Shown in pieces: positions 31,362 through 38,085 of a stretch of DNA of 38,085 nucleotides. The notes below the pieces were generated by a model. It saw only the letters and a program-made list of their open reading frames with translations. It did not search any database and had not been told where the DNA came from. Position 1 is the stretch's first letter. Each line of letters opens with the position of its first letter. The position numbers and the translations under genes are program-made. Origin of the DNA: Diphasiastrum complanatum (lineage: Eukaryota > Streptophyta > Lycopodiopsida > Lycopodiales > Lycopodiaceae); NCBI GenBank assembly GCA_029204225.1, contig MU835561.1, positions 1-38,085 of the forward strand. Direction: 5' to 3'.

Positions 31362-32774
31362 GATAAAAAAAATAAAAAGTAACGGAAAAGAATATGTAAC
31401 CCAATAATCCAAATAATTTGGGTGGTTTTTTTTTATAACTTTTTTATAATGGAGCGTAGAAAACAAAAAAAAAGTGAAAAACGAAAACGACGATGAAAAT
31501 GAATTATGGAATCGAAACGCAAATGGAACAGAAACTAATAACAAATAACGAAAGACAAAATGAAAAATGCGATGGAAAACACAAACTAGAAAATGGAATG
31601 GAAATAACAAAACAACAGCCACAAGCAGAAAGTTAAGCCAGACAAGACGCTAATCAAGTGGACGAACCGAAGGAGAGGACATAAGTCGTCACAACAGGTT
31701 CACCAATGAAAAGACGTGAAAAAGCCTGCTTAAGAAAAAAAAAAAAAAAAGGAGGGAAATGACAAATAGTGTAAGTAGTACCTCGCAACTGCAATCGAAA
31801 GCGTGCTAAAAACGGTAGTAAAATGGAGAGATACCGGGCAGCCACCAAATAGAGATAAGAGGGGCCTGCAAAAGCAACCAAATAATGAGAGAAATAAGTA
31901 GCAAGTAGTGGAGTATATGGCTGGAAAATGGACAGCTAAGTAAGGAAGGTGAGTGCCAAACAGAGAGGTTAGGCAGCCAGCAAGCAAAGCTGGAAAAATC
32001 CGTAGAAAAGAAGGTGGAGACAATGCAAGGAGGAGTGTGCTGGGAAAGAGACAAATAGGTTGAGTTGTGGACAGCAAGCAGAAAGCAAAGTAGGATGCTG
32101 GAAGTACGTGATGGTGGGCTGGAAGATGGGCAGCAACAGTAGGGCGCCAGTCCTCCTCCAAACGATAGTGATAATCTGCAGGCAAAACAAGCGGGAGAGA
32201 GAAAACTGAAGATCCAAGCTGAAAATGCTGAAGATCCAAGCTGAAAATGGATGCTGGGCAGCAGCTAGTAAGATCCACAAATGTCCTGCAAAATGATCGA
32301 AAAATCGCTGAAAATGATGATAAAGTAGGGCGCTGGACAGCCTCCAAACAATCCGCAAAATGGACAGCAAATCGGTGAGAAATTCGTCGAAGATGGCAAG
32401 GTAGTAGGGCGTTGGGCAGCAACTACCAGAATCCACACATAACCTTAAAAAAAAATGGAAGAAACCGCTGAATGGTGATGAAGTAGGGCGCTAGACAGCC
32501 TCCAATCAATCCACGAAATGGGCAGCAAATCGGTGGAGAAAATCGACGGAAGTGACAAGGTAGTAGGGCGCTGGCCAGTCTCTACCAAATCTGGAAAACT
32601 GATAGAAATTTAAGGAAAAAATCAACGAAAGTGATGGGTTAGTAGGGTGCTAGACAACCTCTACTAAATCTAAAAACACGATGGAAATCTGATGAAAAAA
32701 TCGACGAGAGTGATGGGTTAGTAGGGCGCTGGATAGCCTCTACTAAATCTGAAAAAAGTGGTGCACAGGAAAGT
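31362..32774 (-). other. Leader of the gypsy element between primer site and gag
   Basis: About 1.4 kb of sequence without coding signature, containing a run of 15 A (31737-31751), a 21-bp tandem duplication near 32208-32250 (GAAGATCCAAGCTGAAAATG twice) and the 79-bp tandem array. Such leaders usually carry dimerisation and packaging signals. Confidence 0.6.
32325..32774. repeat. 79-bp tandem repeat array in gypsy leader
   Basis: The landmark GTAGGGCG (or GTAGGGTG) starts at 32325, 32404, 32483, 32563, 32642 and 32721, spacing 79, 79, 80, 79 and 79 bp. It is followed each time by GCTGGACAGCCTCTAC-like sequence. A related unit starts at 32139. The last unit is cut short by the primer binding site. 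Confidence 0.93.
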
Positions 32775-32786
32775 GCTCTGATACCA
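32775..32786 (-). other. Primer binding site of minus-strand gypsy element
   Basis: The minus strand reads TGGTATCAGAGC, complementary to initiator tRNA-Met, right after the LTR end ...CGTAACT. Confidence 0.85.
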
Positions 32787-32787
32787 A

Positions 32788-33000
32788 GTTACGAATAAGC
32801 ACAATTGATCTAGAGCTAAGCTATGAAAGCATCACATAAGCAAGACTAAACCTTAGAAAGCAGGAAAGAGAGAGATTAAGGAGACTAAAGAGAGAGATCA
32901 ATATCATCAGCTGAGTAACAAATGACACAGATTCCCTACTTATAACCTAGAGGAAGCTTCAGTGGTTAGGGCCCAACTGGGAGGGATAATAGTGCGCCCT
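32788..33000 (-). repeat. Part of 5' LTR of minus-strand gypsy element (outer end not found)
   Basis: Sequence upstream of the primer site on the minus strand ends ATTCGTAAC. It contains GGTTATAAG (about 32938-32946), a candidate TATA box. I could not find the TG start, so the right end given is arbitrary. No second LTR copy was seen. Confidence 0.5.
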
Positions 33001-33174
33001 CCAAGAAGGCCCCCACTCTCCAGTAATATGTCCAAATGTCCAAATGTCCAAATAATGAATAGTAAGGCCCAAGAAAGAATACCTACAACAACAATGGCAG
33101 CAGTGACTTCTATCACATACTTTTTCCAACCTATTCAGCAGAATGTCCAAGATGATCACTTACTTTCACTTCTC

Positions 33175-33331
33175 ATTTATCTTCTATTCTAGGTGTAGAT
33201 TCAGAATTTATGATTTGGGTCAGATTCAGTTTCTTTTGCAAGATCACGACTTATTTTAATTCCTATTTATCTTCTATTCTAGGGGTAGATTCAACATTTA
33301 TGCTTCTGGTCAGATTCCATTTCTTTTCCTA
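33175..33331. repeat. 90-bp-period direct duplication
   Basis: ATTTATCTTCTATTCTAGG and about 45 following bases at 33175-33241 recur at 33265-33331 with scattered differences. A smaller repeat, TCCAAATG three times, lies near 33028-33053. Confidence 0.8.
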
Positions 33332-33528
33332 TATGTACTCATGTTTATCAACTATGTACTGCCCAATTATTATGCTGCTTGATTTAGATTAGAAATCACT
33401 TGTTTAAGACACTTTGTACACTCCCATAGCATGAACCATAGTTGCAATATAGAATCACCAGTTTTAGTAAGTGTTTTTGAGAATGGTTCTCTTTTCTTTG
33501 TTTGGGGGGTGGGCAATATGGGTATCAG

Positions 33529-33603
33529 ATTGAAGCGCTCGGCAAGAGCAGTGCATTTATGAAGGTTGCTAGTAGTTCCAAGTATAATATGGTCCATTTC
33601 AAG
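33529..33603 (+). CDS. Candidate isolated exon, unknown protein
   Basis: This is a 75-bp segment (25 codons, phase 0) with acceptor CAG at 33526-33528 after a T-rich tract and donor AAG/GTAGAT at 33604. It reads IEALGKSSAFMKVASSSKY then NMVHFK. Its composition and codon use look coding, and it lies outside the recognised transposons, but I cannot name the protein and no partner exon was found. It may be an exon of another gene, a captured exon or chance. Confidence 0.35.
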
Positions 33604-33732
33604 GTAGATAAGCTGAAACAACGTTTTGTGCTGGATTCGAACTATACTATTTTGGTTTGTGTAAAAAAACAACTATGGACCAAACGTTTCGGAAGCAGCT
33701 AAGCACCAAACTGGATAATAAGCATGTAATAA

Positions 33733-33737
<5 letters not shown>

Positions 33738-33798
<61 letters not shown>

Positions 33799-33799
33799 A
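33738..33799. repeat. (CT)n microsatellite 5' of LINE copy F
   Basis: About 31 CT repeats with one interrupting C near 33783. It lies about 100-250 bp upstream of the plus-strand LINE, in the same strand sense as the TC-rich tracts that flank the 5' ends of the minus-strand copies. Confidence 0.95.
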
Positions 33800-34063
33800 T
33801 GCAAGAGTAGAGTTTGTGCTTTTGTCTATTCATGAGTGCGTTATCTTTCTACAATGTGATTAATTGTACAGGGAATGATTATATTAGATGGATCTACACT
33901 CTACAGTAGGGCGATGGCTGCCTTCCAGCGATGGCTAATCCAGCGCTAGCTCACTAGCTCCCATCACCCTCTGTCTCCATCGCCTCCTCTCTCTCTCATG
34001 CTTACCCTGCTGGCCATCACCCTACCGCCATCGCCCTATTGCCATTGCTCCACTACTGCCTTC

Positions 34064-35324
34064 ATGCCTCCTCGAAAAAAAAAACACCCACTCCCCCCCG
34101 TCCCTCCCCTGCCATCTCACGCCCCCTCGCTGTCTCCTCACCCCCCCCTCGCTGACACCTCACTCCCCTCCATCGTTGCTAGCTCTCCACCCCCGATGCT
34201 GACCTCCTCGCTACTGCCCACCCCCTCGCGCTCCTACTGATGTACCCCCCCCTTCGCTGGTGCCCTCGTGGATAGTGCTTCCTCAGCCCTTGCTGAGAGT
34301 GTTGCCCTACCCCCCTCCCTTGCTAGCGCTGCCTCAGCTACTTGCTCAGCTGCTGATGCAGCTGACCTGCCCCCCTCGCTACTGCTAACCACAGAAACCA
34401 CCTCAGATGCTGCCATTTTAGTTGTTGCCACTGCAGCTGCCTCTGATGCTGCTGGCACAGCAGCTGCTCTTCTGATGTTGATGCCAACCTCAGCCTGCCA
34501 TCTCAGCTACCTGCCTCATCCCACCCCTCGATGCTACCTCCAAGGCCCCTCCTTTTGTTGAATTTGAATCCGATCGATCAGGCCATTCCTAACGGCCCTC
34601 CTTCCTATTCCCATCTCCCAACCAGCTATAGCTCCTCTGATCCCATACACTCCCTCAAAGTCCACCGAGCTTTTCTCCTCATGGGAAGTCGACCAACTGA
34701 AAGCCGATTTCCAGCTTTTGAAAAAAGAGCTTTCACAGCTAAAGGGTATATTGGCCTCTCTGCTCAAAGATAAGAACGTGTTGGAGTCCAAAGTTGCCAC
34801 ATTGGAACAAGTGATTAGTACTAAACAGGTTGCTGCCTCAGAATCTACTACCACCATGATACGGGAGCTCGAAAATAAGATTGAACAGCAAAAAGAAGAA
34901 ACCCTTTCATGGGTAGCAGTATTGAAGAAGGGCACCAAGCCTAGTGCCCCCATTTCTTCAGTCACCTCTGCCACCATCTCGGAAGAATGGTCACGGGAAC
35001 AAAAAGCTCATAATATCAGAGTTCGGGGGGATACCAGATTATGCAGGATGCCATGGGCCGAAGCTACGAGGATTTCTCGAGACCACCCTTGGACATGGGA
35101 CAGATGGGTTAGACACCACCTGGAGGAACCACCAGAGATGCAGCTACATTGATCATCTGCTTCACATCCCTAGCCAGCCCGTAGAGAGGCCTTACGATGT
35201 AGAGCCAAACTACGGGGTACCACTATATAACATGGATGATGATCTCACCTATATCCAGGTAGAGGAGAGGCGTAGGCCTTTCAGGAGGCTAGGGAGTCAG
35301 GCATACGTATTATATCAGAGATGA
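34064..35324 (+). pseudogene. LINE ORF1 (RNA-binding, coiled-coil protein), copy F
   Basis: ORF1 proteins coat the LINE RNA. The likely start is the ATG at 34064 (MPPRKKKHP, basic). A Pro/Ser- and then Ala/Ser-rich segment with repeated CCCCTCGCT-like DNA follows, with frame changes near 34240, 34470 and 34700. From about 34700 a heptad-like segment (DFQLLKKELSQLKGILASLL, KVATLEQVI) and EQKAHNIRVRGIP suggest a coiled coil leading into the RNA-binding part. The end, MDDDLTYIQVEERRRPF, is shared with the older copy at 4.1 kb. No CCHC knuckle is visible. Confidence 0.7.
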
Positions 35325-35379
35325 CGGGTGCGCCGTTTGGATAGCGCTCGTGATGGTTCCCCATAGTTAGGGATTTGGG

Positions 35380-36932
35380 GTGCCAGGGGTTGGGAGCACC
35401 CCGGGGCCCCATCCACACCACCTTCGGATTGGAGTGTGGAACTGTGCGGGCATACATTCCTCTTCTTCTACTGGAGACCTTGTTGAATTTATTACAACGA
35501 GAGATATATTATTCTTCATGGAGGACACACGAGAGCCGGAGCGAGGACTTCCTTCTTTTCCTGGATACAGATGGGACTCAGTATTCCGACGAAGAAACTA
35601 GGTCTGCCAGTGGTCGAGGTTCAGGTGGGGTCGCCTCCTTGTACAGAGAGTCTCTCCACTCGAGTATGGACTTCATCGGACCTAGACGAGCAGGCTCGCT
35701 ATATTTGGACTCGCATCGTGGGTCATGATATCGGTTTGGATAGAGATGTTTTTATTGCAGCATGTTACTTTCCACCAGAGTCTTCATCTTTTGCTGAGGG
35801 TATTGGATCTCCATATCAGGATCTCTCACAGATATTATCATATTCTCAAAGCGTGGGATATTCTCCTCACAGGGGATTTTAATGCCAAGTACATCATCGA
35901 GACAGACGGAGTTTTTTCGAACCCACGGATCAGCTGCGTTTTGTTCATGCCCTTGACAGTGATATGGTTGGAGTTACCAGGACTTCCGCGGACAGTTCGG
36001 GACCTACTACTCCATATGGTGAGTACTTACTGCAGTTTGGAGAGGCACATGAGCTAGCCATTTATAATGGCTTACCCTGCTGGCCACATTCAGACAGTTA
36101 TACATGTCACCCTCACAGTGGAGGACATAGTGTCGTTGACTATCTCATGGGGTCACCATCCTTTATACCCATAGTCTCTGACTTCCACGTTTCTCCCACC
36201 ACCCTTTCTGATCACTCATTTCTCTCCTTCGATATTGGCCACCTTCAACCTACTCCTCCATCTTCACTACCCATGCTTACCCGAGCACCCAAGTACACAT
36301 TTGATCCCACTTACATGCCACTATACCAGCAGTACCTGGCTTCACTTTTGAACTCCTTTCCTCATGACAGTCCAGTCGACATCCAGGCCACCTTTCTCAC
36401 CACCTCACTCCACTCAGCTACATCACTAACCTTCCCCACAAAACCCCATCCCAAAAAGACTCGACGCACACCCCGACCACTGCACCCCCCATGGTACGAT
36501 ACCGAGTGTCGTTCTCTTCATCAGTCGGTAACCTACTCACGTACCCATGCCCCACATCTACTTCAATCTTCCCAACGCTCCTACCATCGTGTTTTCCGCC
36601 GTAAGAAGCGTTCCTATGATGATTCTGAAGGGAAACGTCTTATTGACCTTCTTTTCAGTTCCTCTTTGGGCGCTTTTTGGCGTGAGTTCATTCCGCGCTC
36701 TCCGCCACCTCTCTTGGAGGACCTCCGCATTTGGACTACTTATGCTACTAGCTTGTATATTGTCCCTACCGACTCACCTATCTCTATATCCCCGACCATT
36801 GAGTTCTCTTTCTTTACATCTGACATGGTACTTGCAGCCATTAAGAAAATGACGTCCCACAAGGCCAGAGATATTGAAGATCTTGAGTCTAACTCCTTTC
36901 TCATGCCTCTGACCTACTCGCTCCCACCATAG
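35380..36932 (+). pseudogene. LINE ORF2 endonuclease and linker, copy F
   Basis: This AP-type endonuclease nicks target DNA. Motifs across three frames: LRIGVWNCAG (catalytic Asn), FFMEDTREPE (acidic residue), RDVFIAACYFPP, LLTGDFNAK at about 35870 (GDFN), HSVVDYLMGSP near 36130 and TTLSDHSFLSF near 36200 (SDH). The linker has APKYTFDP, LLNSFPHDSP, HPPWYDTECRSLHQSV and RRKKRSYDDSEG, then the start of the RT fingers (SHKARDIEDLES). Frame changes occur near 35600, 35700, 35880 and 36905. ORF2 lacks a clear ATG. Confidence 0.85.
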
Positions 36933-37047
36933 CCACCCTTCTTAACTCCGCTGTTGTTTCTGGTTTCCCATCGTCCTTGTGCACTAACATTATCCACCCC
37001 ATCCATAAGAATGGTGACCCCATGATTCGAGTAACTACCGCACCATT

Positions 37048-37808
37048 ATGATTGGACATGTCCTGGCAAAGCTATATGGTACTATACTTCAGTTTGTTGT
37101 GAGCTCAGAGGCAGAGACTAGGAGACTACATGCTATGGGTCAGGTGGGTTTCGAGCCCATCACTCTACACAGATCACTCTTCACACTACGGACCTTGATT
37201 GAGGAGGCTAAGCATAGGAGAGAGAGGGTTTACTGCTGTTTTGTGGACTTCAGGAAAGCCTTTGATTCTGTTCCTCGCTCGCTACTCATCCGAGACCTCG
37301 GCTTCTCCACCGACATCATTCTTGTTGTGATGGCACTTTATGAGCGTGTCCTGGGATGTTTCCGGCATAGCAATGGCTTATCCGATCACATTTGGAGCAC
37401 TATTGGGGTAAAACAAGGTTGCTCCATCTCACCAATCCTCTTTGGCTTGTATATTGATGAGTTGGAGAGAGTCATTACACAGTGCGGTGGCGCTGGTTGC
37501 AGGATTGGGGACATCTTGATTGCTATCCTCCTTTATGCGATGATGTGGTACTGGTCTCACCTACCAGAGAGGGTCTACAGCGACAGTTAGATTGCCTACA
37601 AGAATTCTGCACCAAATGGGGCCTAGGAGTGAACATTGGGAAGAACAAGGTCATGGTCTTCAACACTTCTCGAGCATTCATGCAGCGACAGGAGCTTACT
37701 CTTGATGGGCAGGTTCTAGAGGTGGTCGCTTCATACACATACTTGGGGATCCTTTTCTCGGGTCCTACTTTTAGCATGAGACAGGCCGCCACCACCCGAC
37801 TGGGGTAA
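37048..37808 (+). pseudogene. LINE ORF2 reverse transcriptase, copy F
   Basis: The frame from 37048 has GHVLAKLYGTILQ, VYCCFVDFRKAFDSVPRSLL, GVKQGCSISPILFGLYIDEL and ILIAILLYA. At 37537-37540 one G of the YADD codons is missing, so the frame shifts in the middle of the catalytic motif. The overlapping frame continues DDVVLVSPTREGLQRQLDCL to YLGILFSGPTFSMRQA. Upstream, a small deletion near 37027 removes part of NYRTIMIGH. About 135 bp encoding the thumb end are missing near 37907 compared with copies D and E. Confidence 0.9.
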
Positions 37809-38085
37809 GGGACATGCCTCCCTTGTTCAGCTAGAGAGATTTTGTTTCCGAAGTCCATTCATGATGCTCGAAGCAAGTGTCGGCTCTTGATACCATTGTT
37901 ACCCCAACGGCTCCACATGAGATTCTCCTGGCCGAGTTTGTGGTTCCACCTATACAGATCGAGGCAGCTCTTCAGCTAATGTTACCTACATACAGAGGGT
38001 CCAGGCATTACCAATATAGACAGACAATACATACAGATTGCGTTGTCCTCCTCACAGAGTCAGGGCTACAGATTATCATGGTTCT

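Larger units (their letters stand above)
22381..32787 (-). mobile_element. Minus-strand Ty3/gypsy element, nested and partly deleted (host of two insertions)
   Basis: On the minus strand the order is primer binding site (32775-32786), long leader with tandem repeats, gag (31361 onward), protease (to about 29958), linker (29218-28604) and an RNase H remnant (from about 23800). Two other elements are inserted at 29219-29957 and 23873-28603. Reverse transcriptase, most of RNase H and any clear integrase are missing. No 3' LTR was recognised between 22381 and 23040, so the left end is uncertain. Confidence 0.6.
33900..38085 (+). mobile_element. LINE copy F: ORF1, endonuclease, reverse transcriptase (continues past right edge)
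   Basis: This is the most complete 5' portion of the family in the window. ORF1 lies at about 34064-35324, then the ORF2 endonuclease (35380 to about 36230), linker, and reverse transcriptase to 37808. C-terminal domain fragments run to the edge, where GYRLSW is visible. The exact 5' end is unknown; the sequence turns GC-rich at about 33900. Several frameshifts and a deletion make it inactive. The zinc finger, PIP-like tail and hairpin would lie to the right of the window. Confidence 0.9.

Noticed and set aside
31730-32422. Long minus-strand frame (230 codons) rich in Phe, Leu and Ser in the gypsy leader
   Set aside because: It overlaps the leader and its tandem repeats, has no gag or known protein pattern, and has no sign of selection. 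It is treated as a chance open frame.
34234-34977. Minus-strand open frames over the LINE ORF1 region
   Set aside because: Ala/Ser/Pro-rich antisense shadows of the GC-rich ORF1 sequence; ORF1 and ORF2 motifs lie on the plus strand.

Overview
This window looks like nuclear DNA of a land plant with a large, repeat-rich genome, most likely a fern or another lineage with very long TE-filled introns. That placement is an inference from intron size and transposon types. No marker in the window fixes the species. There are no operons, ribosome binding sites, tRNA or rRNA genes, or CRISPR arrays. The only conventional host gene I recognise is the 3' half of a cytosolic-type isoleucyl-tRNA synthetase (IleRS) on the minus strand. 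Seven exons lie between 20679 and 170. All are open, have GT-AG borders and join in phase. The introns are very unequal: 413, 5305, 171, 13514, 113 and 318 bp. The gene runs off the left edge. Its upstream exons are not recognised between 20680 and the right edge.

Layout. 1-6460: last visible IleRS exons. The 5.3-kb intron holds a gag-bearing Ty3/gypsy remnant with a 3' LTR (about 1419-3956) and a broken LINE (3957-4234 and about 5620-5960), split by the 3' end of a chromovirus on the minus strand (4235-5600). 6461-19974: the 13.5-kb intron holds a gypsy gag fragment with a damaged zinc knuckle (7490-8124), then an array of five LINE copies, A to E, all with their 3' ends pointing left (8812-about 16990). 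Copies B/C, C/D and D/E are separated by GA-rich microsatellites. Copy E has an inverted 5' segment, as expected from twin priming. 19975-20679: three more IleRS exons. 22000-33000: a nested stack. A minus-strand gypsy element (PBS at 32775, gag, protease, linker, RNase H remnant near 23.7 kb) is interrupted by the 3' end of a plus-strand chromovirus (29219-29957) and by a young LTR element with no recognisable coding sequence (23873-28603). 33738-38085: a (CT)n tract, then a plus-strand LINE copy F with ORF1, endonuclease and reverse transcriptase, which continues past the right edge.

Most interesting signal: the LINE family. The C-terminal tail of its ORF2, after a CX2CX9HX4C zinc finger, carries two PCNA-interacting-protein (PIP)-box-like motifs. 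The first is QxxITSFF followed by a basic RRR. The second is (I)TSFF or ITSFY close to the C-terminus. Both are preserved in the same frame in at least three diverged copies. At the RNA 3' end the copies share a two-part hairpin followed by a CT-rich simple-repeat tail. Between copy A and copies D/E both stems changed by paired, compensatory substitutions, which argues that the folded RNA matters. The microsatellite junctions, the tandem order and the (CT)n tract 5' of copy F together suggest that the family inserts into, or builds, GA/CT microsatellites.
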